Positions 34,962 to 44,604 are shown, numbered from the stretch's first letter. The stretch: 64,000 nt of DNA from an uncultured Winogradskyella sp. (GCF_947501905.1 NZ_CANMXL010000001.1:708590-772589); one strand, 5' to 3'. Notes: a model not told the origin generated them from the sequence alone. Numbers and translations: made by a program.

Positions 34962-37061
34962 TTATTTTAAAAACTGATAAGCAATTAATGCTACAATATA
35001 CGCAATTGCAGTCATAATTGTTAATTGTAATATTGGCCATTTCCATGAGTTTGTTTCACGTTTTACAATAGCTAATGTACTCATACATTGCATGGCAAAG
35101 GCATAAAATAGTAATAGTGAAATCCCCGAAGCTAAATTAAATAATGGTGTTCCTAAAACAGGATTTATTTCTTTAGCCATTCTGTTTTTTATAGTGGCTT
35201 CTTCATCACTGCCTACACTGTAAATCGTAGCAAGTGTACCTACAAAAACTTCGCGAGCTGCAAAAGAACTAACAATGGCTATACCAATTTTCCAGTCGTA
35301 GCCTAGAGGTCTTATGGCAGGTTCAATAGCACGTCCTGTTATACCAATAAATGAATATTCGAGTTTATGAGAGGCTATTTTTTGGTCTAATTCTTCTTGC
35401 GATAAATTATCTGAAGCATATTGTTCTGTTATAATTTCTTCAGCGTTATTAAACTGGTCTCCCGGCCCATAAGACGCCAAGAACCACAATATGATAGAAA
35501 TGGCTAAAATAATTTTACCAGCACCAAATATGAAAGATTTTGTTTTCTCAATTACGGTAAGTGCAACATTTTTAAATAGTGGTAATTTATAATTGGGCAT
35601 CTCTACGACAAAGAAAGACTTGGACTTAATTTTCATGAACTTATTGAGCAAGTATGCAGAACCAACTGCCGCTCCAAACCCTATAAGATATAGTAACATT
35701 AAAGTTAGTGCTTGATAACTTAGGCCTAAAAATCGACCTTCAGGAATAACCAAGGATATAATAATTAAATATACAGGTAGTCTTGCCGAGCAGGTTGTAA
35801 ATGGTGTCACTAAAATGGTAATGAGGCGTTCTTTCCAACTCTCAATATTACGGGTAGCCATAATTGCAGGAATTGCACAAGCAGTACCAGAAATAAGTGG
35901 CACAACACTTTTGCCACTTAATCCAAAACGTCTCATAATACGGTCCATTAAAAACACAACCCGACTCATATAGCCGCTTTCTTCAAGAACGGCAATGAAT
36001 AAGAATAAAAAGGCAATTTGAGGTATAAATATGACAATACCACCTAAACCAGGAATAACACCTTCGGCTAATAAATTGGTAAAAGCTCCTGATGGCAATA
36101 CATTTTTTGTCCACTCGCTTAATGAAGCAAAAGTACTATCAATTAAGTCCATTGGGACTTCTGCCCAATCGTAAATAGCTTGAAATATAGTGAGCAGAAT
36201 GAAGAAAAATATGAGATACCCCCAAACTTTATGGGTTAATATTCTGTCTAACTTTATTCGTAAATCTTTAGCGGAACTTAAGTCAATGGTCTGTCCATTT
36301 TTTAGAACATTATTTATAAACTGATAACGCTTTATGGTTTCTTTTTGCTGAAGCCTTTTAAGGTCGGTTTCCGATTTGGTTTTAAAACTAGAGGTATCTG
36401 CAATAGACTGTCTATCTACTTTACCAAAGTTAACATCTTGCGTTATGACTAACCACAGTTTATATAAAGACTGGTTTGGAAATGCTTTTTTTAAACCTTC
36501 AAAATAAGAAGTATCAATATCTTGTGTGTTTAAACAAGGCGCAATAGATAAGCTTTTATAATTTGAAATTAAAGCCTTTAAATTATCTATGCCTTTTCCT
36601 TTTCTGGTACTTATTAAAGCAATTTTGGTATCGAGTTGTTCTTCTAACGTTTCAATATCTAAAGAAATGCCTTTGTAAGCCATACGGTCAGACATATTAA
36701 TGACCAAGATTGTAGGTATTTCAAGATCTTTAATCTGAGTATATATAAGAAGATTTCGTTTTAAATTTTCGACATCTGTAATAACTACTGCAACGTCTGG
36801 ATAATCTTTATCGTTTTTATTTAGCAGTAATTCTATAACAACACTTTCATCTAATGAGGATGCATTAAGACTATATGTTCCTGGTAAATCTAAAATATGT
36901 GCTTTTACACCACGAGGTAATTTGCAAACACCTTCTTTCTTTTCTACCGTTATACCTGGGTAGTTACCGACTTTTTGGTTGAGGCCAGTTAATGCATTAA
37001 AAACTGATGTTTTACCAGTATTTGGGTTTCCAATTAAAGCAACATTAATCTGCTTACTCAT
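34962..37061 (-). CDS. feoB: Ferrous iron transporter FeoB
   Basis: 699 residues. N-terminal G domain with G1 IGNPNTGKTS (10-19), DLPGTYSL (G3) and NMSD-type G4 (NMSDR), a short stalk, then about eight membrane helices with the Fe(II) path motifs PFTTCSARLP and GIGxP-like CAIPAIMAT. It imports Fe(II). It overlaps feoA by 8 bases and is followed by the Cys-rich partner. Length is usual for FeoB without a C-terminal fusion. Confidence 0.97.
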   Translation of the reverse strand: MSKQINVALIGNPNTGKTSVFNALTGLNQKVGNYPGITVEKKEGVCKLPRGVKAHILDLPGTYSLNASSLDESVVIELLLNKNDKDYPDVAVVITDVENLKRNLLIYTQIKDLEIPTILVINMSDRMAYKGISLDIETLEEQLDTKIALISTRKGKGIDNLKALISNYKSLSIAPCLNTQDIDTSYFEGLKKAFPNQSLYKLWLVITQDVNFGKVDRQSIADTSSFKTKSETDLKRLQQKETIKRYQFINNVLKNGQTIDLSSAKDLRIKLDRILTHKVWGYLIFFFILLTIFQAIYDWAEVPMDLIDSTFASLSEWTKNVLPSGAFTNLLAEGVIPGLGGIVIFIPQIAFLFLFIAVLEESGYMSRVVFLMDRIMRRFGLSGKSVVPLISGTACAIPAIMATRNIESWKERLITILVTPFTTCSARLPVYLIIISLVIPEGRFLGLSYQALTLMLLYLIGFGAAVGSAYLLNKFMKIKSKSFFVVEMPNYKLPLFKNVALTVIEKTKSFIFGAGKIILAISIILWFLASYGPGDQFNNAEEIITEQYASDNLSQEELDQKIASHKLEYSFIGITGRAIEPAIRPLGYDWKIGIAIVSSFAAREVFVGTLATIYSVGSDEEATIKNRMAKEINPVLGTPLFNLASGISLLLFYAFAMQCMSTLAIVKRETNSWKWPILQLTIMTAIAYIVALIAYQFLK

Positions 37062-37281
37062 TGTTGGTGTCTATTAAAATATGATTGGCGGTTTCTTTTC
37101 TGATGGCTAAATGTGTGCCATTAATATTAAGATACATCGGGTCAGAAAATGGAGCCACTTGAACCAACTCAACAGAATTACCAGGCAAACAGCCCATTTC
37201 TAGAAGTTTTAGAGGAATACTTTTTGAAGAAACATCCTTGATGATGCCTTGTTGTCCGCGTTTTAGTTCAGCTAATGTCAA
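37054..37281 (-). CDS. feoA: FeoA-family protein
   Basis: 75 residues of SH3-like fold: LKRGQQGIIKDVSSKSIPLK, LLEMGCLPGNSVELVQVAPF, NINGTHLAIRKETANHILI. It is the small regulator/stabiliser of FeoB and the first gene of the feo operon. Confidence 0.94.
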   Translation of the reverse strand: MTLAELKRGQQGIIKDVSSKSIPLKLLEMGCLPGNSVELVQVAPFSDPMYLNINGTHLAIRKETANHILIDTNNE

Positions 37282-37298
37282 TGTCTTTATTTTTTGAG

Positions 37299-37318
37299 AT
37301 TCCGATATTCATCGGAAT
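37299..37318. repeat. Palindrome upstream of feoA
   Basis: ATTCCGAT-ATTC-ATCGGAAT is a perfect 8-bp inverted repeat with 4-base spacer, 18 bases upstream of feoA ATG; nested TGAG/CTCA extends it. It may be an operator, or an intergenic REP-like element. Confidence 0.4.
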
Positions 37319-37442
37319 AAGCTCAATCTCCAATTTTTAATGCGTTTCACTTCTAAAAATTGAGTTTCGCTTATTTAGAATAATTTTAAAGAAGCAAAAA
37401 TAACAGAAAATATTCAGTGTAGGTTACAAGCTTCACACATTT

Positions 37443-38123
37443 TTAAGAACCTCCAAAATATTTAAGCGTTTCAATATCTTCGAGGAGCTGCTCAATATCT
37501 TCTGGTTTGGTGCCGTCATAAAAACCTCTAATTTGACGTTTTTTGTCTATAAGTAAGAAGTTTTCGGTATGAATCATATCATAGATATCGCCATTTCCAT
37601 CTTCTTTAACAGCCAAATAACTCTTTCGTGCTAACTTATATATCTGTTTTTTGTCGCCGGTAACTAAATTCCATTTTCTATCTACAACACCTTTTTCTTT
37701 TGCATAAGCTTTTAATACTGGAACACTGTCTTTAACAGGTGTTACAGAATGTGATAATAATAAGACCTCATCATCTTTAAAAGTTGCACTTTGTATCTTG
37801 TACATATGGTCCGTCATTATTGGACAGATGGTTTGACATGTTGTAAAAAAGAAATCGGCCACATAGATTTTATCCTTGTAATGGTCTTGCGTGATGGTTT
37901 TACCGTTTTGATTGGTTAAACTAAAGTCTGCTATAGTGTGGTATTTAGAAACATGACGAATACTTTCGTCTACCATTTCCAAGTTAACATTTTCTGGATT
38001 CCAAATGGGTAAAGGTTTCTTTTGATTAAGAACACTATAAATAATTCCAATAATAACTAGGCAGATTACAGAAAAGAAGATTCCAAACTTTTTGTAACCT
38101 TTAAAAAATGTGGTTAAGGACAT
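37443..38123 (-). CDS. SCO1/SenC-type copper chaperone
   Basis: 226 residues with an N-terminal membrane helix (about 12-31) and a thioredoxin-like fold. The metal/redox motif is CQTIC (Cys96 and Cys100) with His185 in IHTENFLLID. SCO proteins deliver copper to cytochrome oxidase CuA. It is monocistronic; no oxidase gene is in the window. The short upstream gap (38124-38314) is shared with rseP. Confidence 0.93.
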   Translation of the reverse strand: MSLTTFFKGYKKFGIFFSVICLVIIGIIYSVLNQKKPLPIWNPENVNLEMVDESIRHVSKYHTIADFSLTNQNGKTITQDHYKDKIYVADFFFTTCQTICPIMTDHMYKIQSATFKDDEVLLLSHSVTPVKDSVPVLKAYAKEKGVVDRKWNLVTGDKKQIYKLARKSYLAVKEDGNGDIYDMIHTENFLLIDKKRQIRGFYDGTKPEDIEQLLEDIETLKYFGGS

Positions 38124-38280
38124 ATCACTGACTTATTTATAGCTGTGCAAAGATACATCTCAACAGAATTTTTTTCATGATTTTTATCAGCATTTAACGT
38201 TTAAATTTAAACTTAGGGCATGAGCTGTTAAAAAAATGTTGAATAGAAAGTCAATAATTTTCTAAATCCCTTTAAAGCGT

Positions 38281-38288
38281 TACTTTTG
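38281..38288 (+). promoter_or_regulatory. Candidate -7 element of rseP
   Basis: TACTTTTG matches the consensus 26 bases before the rseP ATG. Confidence 0.45.
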
Positions 38289-38314
38289 TCAATCGAATTT
38301 TTGAAAACGGATAC

Positions 38315-39655
38315 ATGGAATTTGTAATAAAGATATCTCAATTTTTACTCAGTTTATCCTTGCTTATTGTATTGCATGAGCTAGGACACTTTATACCTGC
38401 CAAATTATTTAAAACTAAGGTGGAGAAATTCTACCTATTTTTTGATGTGAAGTTTTCTTTATTTAAAAAGAAAATAGGAGAAACGGTTTACGGTATTGGC
38501 TGGCTACCACTCGGCGGTTATGTAAAGATTGCAGGGATGATTGACGAGAGTATGGATAAGGAACAAATGGCATTACCGCCAAAACCATGGGAGTTCCGTT
38601 CTAAGCCTGCTTGGCAGCGCTTAATAATTATGTTAGGTGGTGTAACAGTCAACTTTATTTTAGCCTATGTGATTTATGTATTTGTTTCTTTTGGTTATGG
38701 AGATGCCGATGTAAAAGTAGATAGTTTAAAAGATGGGTATTGGATTGAGCATCCAATTTTAAATGAAGCTGGATTTAAAACTGGAGATAAAGTTTTAAAA
38801 ATAAATGATAATCCTATTGTTAATGATTCTGATATTGGTCAATATCTTATTGAAGCTCAATCCATCACTATAGAAAGAGATGGGCAAACAAAAACCTTTG
38901 ATTTGCCAGAAGATTTCTTAGGTCAATTATCATCAAGTAGAAATAAAGATTTATTTGAATACCGTGTGCCTTTTATGGTTGCAAACATAGCCGATAGCTC
39001 TGCGAATAAATCTAAAGACATTAAGGATGGAGATATCATTAAGTCTATAAACGGAAAAGAACTTGTTTACTATGACCAATTAAATGACAACCTTAATGGA
39101 ATAAAAAACACAAATGTTGATGTGGAATTGCTTAGAGACGGAAAACTAATCAATACACAACTAACTTTAGATAAGGATGGTAAGTTTGGATTTAATCCAT
39201 ACAGAATACACCCAGACTTTGAAAAATTAGGTTATTACGAAGTGTTTAGAAGAGAATATACTTTTGGAGAAAGTTTTGCTGCTGGTGGTAAAAAATTCAC
39301 AAAAACCATTACCAATTACTTTAGTCAACTAAAAGCTATATTTAGTCCAAGTACAGGAGCCTACAAGGGTCTTGGGGGATTTAAAGCTATTTATGACGTT
39401 TTTCCTGATGTTTGGAGTTGGTATTCTTTTTGGAAGCTCACAGCATTCTTATCTATTATGTTAGCTATTCTAAATCTATTGCCAATACCAGCATTAGACG
39501 GTGGACATGTCATGTTTTTGTTGTACGAAATGATTTCTGGACGTGCACCAAGCGAAAAGTTTTTAGAACGCGCACAGGTTATAGGATTCTTTATTTTAAT
39601 AGCTTTAGTTTTATTTGCTAATGGAAACGATATCTTTAAAGCCTTAACCAATTAA
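38315..39655 (+). CDS. rseP: Site-2 protease RseP (M50)
   Basis: 446 residues with membrane helices at the N- and C-termini. HELGH at 21-25 supplies the Zn ligands and Glu22 the base; the third ligand is Asp in PALDGGH near 394. Two PDZ-like regions (about 130-190 and 215-280) lie between. RseP cleaves anti-sigma factors and signal peptides inside the membrane. It is followed by a gap and tRNA-Asn. Confidence 0.95.
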   Translation: MEFVIKISQFLLSLSLLIVLHELGHFIPAKLFKTKVEKFYLFFDVKFSLFKKKIGETVYGIGWLPLGGYVKIAGMIDESMDKEQMALPPKPWEFRSKPAWQRLIIMLGGVTVNFILAYVIYVFVSFGYGDADVKVDSLKDGYWIEHPILNEAGFKTGDKVLKINDNPIVNDSDIGQYLIEAQSITIERDGQTKTFDLPEDFLGQLSSSRNKDLFEYRVPFMVANIADSSANKSKDIKDGDIIKSINGKELVYYDQLNDNLNGIKNTNVDVELLRDGKLINTQLTLDKDGKFGFNPYRIHPDFEKLGYYEVFRREYTFGESFAAGGKKFTKTITNYFSQLKAIFSPSTGAYKGLGGFKAIYDVFPDVWSWYSFWKLTAFLSIMLAILNLLPIPALDGGHVMFLLYEMISGRAPSEKFLERAQVIGFFILIALVLFANGNDIFKALTN

Positions 39656-39692
39656 AAATATTTAGATTTTTCTTTAAAAAACAATGTTTCGC

Positions 39693-39724
39693 TTTGTTGT
39701 AAATAAAAATTTAATTTATATTTG
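39693..39724 (+). promoter_or_regulatory. Promoter of tRNA-Asn
   Basis: TTTG at 39693-39696 and TATATTTG at 39717-39724 with 20 bases between: a full Bacteroidota promoter 25 bases before the tRNA. Confidence 0.7.
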
Positions 39725-39749
39725 CGCTCGCTAAAAGCGAAAAACACCT

Positions 39750-39823
39750 TCCTCTTTAGCTCAGTTGGTTAGAGCATCTGACTGTTAATCAGAGGGTCCT
39801 TGGTTCGAGCCCAAGAAGAGGAG
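39750..39823 (+). tRNA. tRNA-Asn (anticodon GTT)
   Basis: 74 nt cloverleaf: acceptor TCCTCTT pairs with AAGAGGA (39816-39822), D-arm with AGCTCAGTTGGTTAGAGC, anticodon stem TCTGA/TCAGA with loop CTGTTAA (GTT at 39784-39786), T-loop GGTTCGAGCC. No CCA is encoded. It is followed by a terminator and then an IS1-like transposase. Confidence 0.97.
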
Positions 39824-39830
39824 CAAACAA

Positions 39831-39857
39831 AGTTCAACAGAAATGTTGGACTTTTTT
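39831..39857 (+). terminator. Terminator after tRNA-Asn
   Basis: 9-bp stem (39831-39839 with 39844-39852, one G-T pair), loop GAAA, then TTTTT. Confidence 0.75.
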
Positions 39858-39991
39858 GTGGAATAAATTGGCGGAAAGCGATGCATTGAGCTAAGTCGAA
39901 ATGTTTATGCTGAGTGTAGCCTTGTTTCAACTATTTATAAAGTATTTTTAAAAAACGTATATTTTTAATAAGAATCTTCAATTCAGAACTA

Positions 39992-40654
39992 TTATCCCCA
40001 AAAATAGATTCTTAAATGAGCTTCAAGATACTTTTCATTTTTAGAAAAACATATTGTTTTTCTACCTAATCTTTTAATATGAGTTCTTAAGTTTAAGTTC
40101 ATGCGTTCAATTTTGTTAGTACAATATTGAAATCGTTTGTGAATCTCATTAGGAATTAAACGTGGATAAATATTTAATCTATCTGTATAAATTCTACTGG
40201 GTTGGAGTAAAAGTATTTTATTGATTAGTGGTCTTATATTTTCTGATGTTTTTCTACCTACAATAAAATCAATGATGGCTTTTGTTTGTTGTTCTAAGGC
40301 ATAAGTAATCCAAGTGACATTATTTTTATTACCAATAAAACTCCATAATTCATCTACTTCAAATTTACATCCTAACTTTTGAAAGTATGGTGGTTTAATT
40401 TGCTTACTTATTTTCAACATTCTTGAAAGCACAGTCTTTGCCGAAATACCAATAATTCTTGAAATACTTCTTATTCCACAACTCTCTTTCAGTAAACTTT
40501 TAATCAGAGTATTTATATCTTTATGATAAGCTCTATATGTATATTGCTGTTGAAACCTATGATTACAAAGCTTACACTTATAACGTTGTTTGTTATTTTG
40601 GAATCCATTTTTTATTGAAACTCCTTTACATTTGGGACATAGAATTTTTTCCAT
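39992..40654 (-). CDS. IS1-family-like transposase
   Basis: 220 residues: N-terminal zinc finger (CPKCKG ... RYKCKLCNHRFQQQ), an HTH (ISRIIGISAKTVLSRML) and a DDE catalytic core with VDELWSFIGNK, IYTDRLNIYP and NKIERMNLNLRTHIKRLGRK and TICFSKNEKY, the IS1-type end. Single ORF, no frameshift needed. Expected product 220-240, so it seems full length. Confidence 0.9.
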   Translation of the reverse strand: MEKILCPKCKGVSIKNGFQNNKQRYKCKLCNHRFQQQYTYRAYHKDINTLIKSLLKESCGIRSISRIIGISAKTVLSRMLKISKQIKPPYFQKLGCKFEVDELWSFIGNKNNVTWITYALEQQTKAIIDFIVGRKTSENIRPLINKILLLQPSRIYTDRLNIYPRLIPNEIHKRFQYCTNKIERMNLNLRTHIKRLGRKTICFSKNEKYLEAHLRIYFWG

Positions 40655-40675
40655 GACCTAATTTACTACATAACA
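40651..40675 (-). repeat. IS end-like sequence, inner copy
   Basis: Reads on + as CCATGACCTAATTTACTACA followed by TAACA; it includes the transposase ATG. About 21 of 25 bases match the outer copy at 40807. Confidence 0.6.
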
Positions 40676-40806
40676 ATTTTACAAACCTTTATTTTATAGT
40701 CTCTAAGAGATTTTCTATTTCTTCAATATATCAATGAACATAGAAAACCAATAATTAGATTTCATACTAACCATTGGTTTTCAATTATTTAAAGTCATAT
40801 TTTAGT

Positions 40807-40831
40807 CCATGACCTTTTTTACTACATTACC
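40807..40831 (-). repeat. IS end-like sequence, outer copy
   Basis: CCATGACCTTTTTTACTACA then TTACC, ending in GGTAATG on the minus strand, the form typical of IS1-type ends. It is 156 bases from the inner copy, in the same orientation. Confidence 0.6.
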
Positions 40832-40863
40832 CTTTTATTTAACTATTTTAGACATAATTATAA

Positions 40864-43800
40864 ATGTATAGAATGTTTAATAGGCTTTTAGTAATTATTA
40901 CTCTTTGTTTTTTAGTGCTTCCTCCCACATTGTTTGCGCAAGAGATTAATGTGAAAAGGATAGAGACTAACAATAATGGTGAAAGTGCTGTAATTAAAAA
41001 GTGTCTCTTCATTAATAAACAGGGTTATTATTGGTATAGCACCTTTAATGGATTAATGAAAATTTACGGGAGAGATCAGTTTTTTATCCCCTATAACCAT
41101 CCCGATAGCCTTGATATTCCTATAACACATGATATACTTGAATCTAGTAGGAATGTTCTTTGGGCAGCTACTAAACAAGGCGTGTTTTACAAAGACTTAA
41201 CAACAGGACGAGAGCAATGGTTATCTATTAATTTAATACACGGTGGAACCGGAGAGACTGTAGAGATTACTTCAATATTTGAAGATTCTAAGCAGAACAT
41301 ATGGTTTGGAAGCAATGATCGCTATATTTTTAAATATACGTCCGGTATGTTAAAAACCTTTACGATTTCTGATTTCTCTCATGGAAGTGAAAATATGACT
41401 ATAGTATCCGAAGAACCCAACGGTTCACTGATTATTAGACGACATAATCATTGGTATAGTTTACGAAATGATATTATAAAAGTGATTTCAGAGCCCAATT
41501 ATAACAAATATAAAAACATGGCTACGCTGTCCTTTAAGAAGAATCAGTTTTTTGGGCAGGAAAAAGGAGGAACTTATTCTTATGATAACCAAAAGTATAG
41601 TTACCATTACAACGCAATTATAGATAAATTTATTGTTGAAATTCCTTTTCAACAACGCAACTTATTTAAGTATAGTAACGAAAAAGGAGATATTGAAATT
41701 TGGCTAAAAGATAACTCAACATTAAGCAAATTATATTTCACAAGAAACAAAGAAGCAATAATACTTCGTAAAGAAAAAAAGATAGAACACAATACTTATC
41801 TTTGGGATTTTGATTTCTTTAAAGACGATATTATAACTTTAAACGAATATGGTTTTTCCATTTTTAGGTCAAAAAAGGACTATTTTAAAACCTATCTTAA
41901 GGATAATTTTCCAATAAGCACCAGACAGTTTTATAAGGATAAACATGGTGGCGTAATAGTATCTACATATTCAGGTTTCTTTAGAAAAGAAATAAACGAG
42001 GATACATTTAAACCTCTTGTGCTTTCTCCTATAGGAAAAGTGGAGAAGTTAAGAAATGTATTAATCGGGTATCATTTTATCAACGATTCTATTGCTATTG
42101 GCTATGGATACTCACGTGAACTATACCAGATAAACTTTAACTCAAAGGTCTATAAACTCTTGTCCAAACCGGAAGATTTGAACTGGTCTAAATACGGTAA
42201 TATTCAAGACATTGAACCCATAGATGATAATAAACTCTATATAGGAGGCTCTAATGGCCTGTTTGAATATGATATTAACAAGCACAAATTCACCGATAGA
42301 AATACTCTTTCAACACAGGTGAATTTAAAAAATCATGTAATTAAAGATATTCTCCTCAATAAAGAAAGAAAGGAACTATGGATTGGGACAGAAAATAATG
42401 GATTGTATCTTAAAAAGTTCGATGTAGATTCAATCTATCATTTTACAAAAAATAACCCCGATTTGCCTATTTGCAGTAATAAAATAGAACTAATTATCCA
42501 AGACAAAAATGGCTTTATATGGGTAGGTACTGATAATGGGTTGCAAAAGATAGATCCAGTAACTTTGACTAGTGAAAATAAATCAAAAAATAAAGGGTTT
42601 AAAAATCAATTTATAGTAGGAATGCTAGAAGATCGAGAAAACAATAATTTGTGGTTAGGCACCTATAATGGATTGGTTTGTTATAATACGGTTTCTGAAA
42701 AGATTTCCGATTTTTTTGAATTCGATGGGATTTCGAATAACGAGTTCAATGCCAAATCTTCCTTTAAGTATAATGATTCAACATTCTATTTTGGAAGTAT
42801 TAATGGAATTACAAAGTTTAATCCTAAAGTGGTTACAATTGATGACGACAAACCTATCCTCAGTTTAACTAAAATATCACATTTTGATACCGAATCTAAA
42901 AAGAGAAAGGAGCAAATATTCGGAATCAATAACAGAACTCAATTTGAACTTCCATACAACCAAAATTATCTTACCTTACACTTTGCCATTAATGATATTC
43001 CTGGTAGTGAAAAATGTTCATACCTATATAAAATAAAGGAAATCAATGATGAATGGGTTAATCTTGAAGATATTAATCAGATCCAACTCCAAGGGCTTAG
43101 AGCAGGTATGTATACCCTATTGGTAAAAGGTTATGATAGCAAGTCTAAAGAAACCAATAATCTAACCTATACCATAGAGGTCCAAGAAGTGTTTTATAAG
43201 ACTTCTTGGTTTCGATTTTTTGTTTTGGTATTAGTCATTACAATAATATTTGTAGGCGCTTACTACAAAAACAGGCAGTTGAAGTCCAAATTTAAAATTC
43301 AAAATAGGATGAAACAATTGGAGGCACGCTCCTTTAGAGCTTTAATGAATCCTCATTTTATTTTTAATTCATTAAACGGAATACAAAGTACCATGATCAC
43401 TAAAGGCGAATTAGCTGCTAATAAGTATATTATTGCTTTTTCGAGACTAATGCGCCTTATCCTAGATACTAACAATTTCGAGTATGTACTTCTTAAAAAT
43501 GAAATATCGTATATAGAGGCTTATCTTGAGCTAGAGAGTATTCGTTTAGACAACAACCTTGAATATCATCTTATTATTGGAGAAAATGTCGAAGTAGACC
43601 TTATAAAAATACCTAATATGCTAATACAACCAATAGTAGAAAATGCTATTATTCATGGACTCCTTCCCAAAAAAGATAATAGAGTTTTAAAAGTTATCTT
43701 TAATAATTCACAAAATGATTTTATAATTCAAGTTGAAGATAACGGTGTAGGTAGAAAAGTAGCCGAAGAAAACAAGTTAAAAAGAAAAAATATACATCAA

Positions 43801-43950
43801 TCATGGTCTTCGAAAATATCACAAGAACGTATAGATATCTCAAATACGATAAATGAACATAATATTTCTATTCAAACTATAGATTTATATGAAAACCTTA
43901 GTCCAGCTGGAACAAAGGTGATTTTGAGATTTTCAGAGAACAGAAAGTAA
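40864..43950 (+). CDS. Beta-propeller sensor histidine kinase (LytS type), copy 1
   Basis: 1028 residues with a signal peptide (to FAQ). Residues about 30-690 are repeated two-component propeller blades (for example IWVGTDNGLQKI, LWIGTENNGLYLKK, LWLGTYNGLVCY), then a Y_Y_Y domain, a membrane helix at about 785-803, and a His_kinase/HATPase part. The phospho-site is MNPHFIFNSLNGIQ (His at about 831), followed by IQPIVENAIIHG and EDNGVGRK. It is an inner-membrane sensor for an extracellular ligand, probably a glycan. The most likely partners are the LytTR regulators at 44605 and 45508. Confidence 0.94.
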   Translation: MYRMFNRLLVIITLCFLVLPPTLFAQEINVKRIETNNNGESAVIKKCLFINKQGYYWYSTFNGLMKIYGRDQFFIPYNHPDSLDIPITHDILESSRNVLWAATKQGVFYKDLTTGREQWLSINLIHGGTGETVEITSIFEDSKQNIWFGSNDRYIFKYTSGMLKTFTISDFSHGSENMTIVSEEPNGSLIIRRHNHWYSLRNDIIKVISEPNYNKYKNMATLSFKKNQFFGQEKGGTYSYDNQKYSYHYNAIIDKFIVEIPFQQRNLFKYSNEKGDIEIWLKDNSTLSKLYFTRNKEAIILRKEKKIEHNTYLWDFDFFKDDIITLNEYGFSIFRSKKDYFKTYLKDNFPISTRQFYKDKHGGVIVSTYSGFFRKEINEDTFKPLVLSPIGKVEKLRNVLIGYHFINDSIAIGYGYSRELYQINFNSKVYKLLSKPEDLNWSKYGNIQDIEPIDDNKLYIGGSNGLFEYDINKHKFTDRNTLSTQVNLKNHVIKDILLNKERKELWIGTENNGLYLKKFDVDSIYHFTKNNPDLPICSNKIELIIQDKNGFIWVGTDNGLQKIDPVTLTSENKSKNKGFKNQFIVGMLEDRENNNLWLGTYNGLVCYNTVSEKISDFFEFDGISNNEFNAKSSFKYNDSTFYFGSINGITKFNPKVVTIDDDKPILSLTKISHFDTESKKRKEQIFGINNRTQFELPYNQNYLTLHFAINDIPGSEKCSYLYKIKEINDEWVNLEDINQIQLQGLRAGMYTLLVKGYDSKSKETNNLTYTIEVQEVFYKTSWFRFFVLVLVITIIFVGAYYKNRQLKSKFKIQNRMKQLEARSFRALMNPHFIFNSLNGIQSTMITKGELAANKYIIAFSRLMRLILDTNNFEYVLLKNEISYIEAYLELESIRLDNNLEYHLIIGENVEVDLIKIPNMLIQPIVENAIIHGLLPKKDNRVLKVIFNNSQNDFIIQVEDNGVGRKVAEENKLKRKNIHQSWSSKISQERIDISNTINEHNISIQTIDLYENLSPAGTKVILRFSENRK

Positions 43951-44427
43951 TCTTACAAAGAAATTTTTTTTATTTCTTTTGTAAAAAGGAAGGACTAATT
44001 ACTACAACTCAAAATCTAAATTGACTTAAAACTTTATCTTTATGTCTTTTAATACCATTTCTAGGTTTAAGAGAAAATTCATCATACCAAATTTTCACAT
44101 TTTCTTTTCGGAGGGATTCAAATCAAGATTATATATCCTTTTCTTTTTTCTCCAAAATATGAGATTGTAATATGCACTAAGTATAAGAAACTTCAATCGC
44201 AGAATTATAATTATTCATAAGCAAAAAATTTCATTTTTATATATAATTGAAGTCATCTTGCCTTTTTTTGTGGAATAATTTGAAAAGAAATGTCATAAAG
44301 AATTATTAGAATTTTAATAGTTATTACAGTTTTTAGCCCGTTTATTTTCATATATGACCAGTTATCTATTTGCAATTTTGTTTTAAAATAAGTTTTACAA
44401 CATTTAAACCTTTAAACTTGTGAAACT
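43951..44427. other. 477-base intergenic stretch with a TIR fossil and a weak hairpin
   Basis: Right after the kinase stop lies a weak hairpin (TTACAAAGAAAT ... ATTTCTTTTGTAA, one bulge, about 43953-43983). The interval also holds the TIR-like remnant listed separately. The rest is AT-rich with no ORF I can support. Confidence 0.6.
44012..44122 (-). pseudogene. Degraded TIR-domain remnant
   Basis: On the minus strand, 37 codons between two stops read FESLRKENVKIWYDEFSLKP then RNGIKRHKDKVLSQFRF. This resembles the central part of TIR domains, where the VWYDEFSLK core is followed by GD-LR-SID-GL-NSR; the core WYDEFSLK matches closely and the following helix is degraded. The rest of the domain is not found in either direction. 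It is probably a fossil of a lost TIR (immune or NADase) gene near the IS. Confidence 0.6.
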
Positions 44428-44601
44428 ATGCAAAAGATAAAAACAGTTATCATTTTATATTTCATCATTTTATTTTTTCTTAATGGTCAGGTTATCTTTA
44501 ATTATAGCCCTAATGTGTATTTTGAGCCTATTTGCTATTTTTTTTTAATAATTCTTTCCATTGTTTTGTTTTTTCTTGTAAAACGTTCTGAAACAAAATA
44601 A
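44428..44601 (+). CDS. Small membrane protein (57 aa)
   Basis: ATG 44428 to TAA 44599-44601. Two hydrophobic helices (KTVIILYFIILFFLNG and CYFFLIILSIVLFFLV) with a short loop and a basic end VKRSETK. I recognise no family. It is convergent with the LytTR gene by 3 bases. No good -7 element. Confidence 0.45.
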   Translation: MQKIKTVIILYFIILFFLNGQVIFNYSPNVYFEPICYFFLIILSIVLFFLVKRSETK

Positions 44602-44604
44602 ATA

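Larger units (their letters stand above)
39992..40831 (-). mobile_element. IS1-like insertion sequence, boundaries uncertain
   Basis: The transposase gene plus an end-like sequence at its 5' side. The repeated 25-mer CCATGACCTNNTTTACTACA... at 40651 and 40807 looks like the IS end in minus orientation. I see no matching inverted copy on the left (39858-39991), so the left end is lost or diverged. Confidence 0.55.

Noticed and set aside
39391..39651. Antisense frame inside rseP
   Set aside because: It is a shadow of the well-supported rseP frame.
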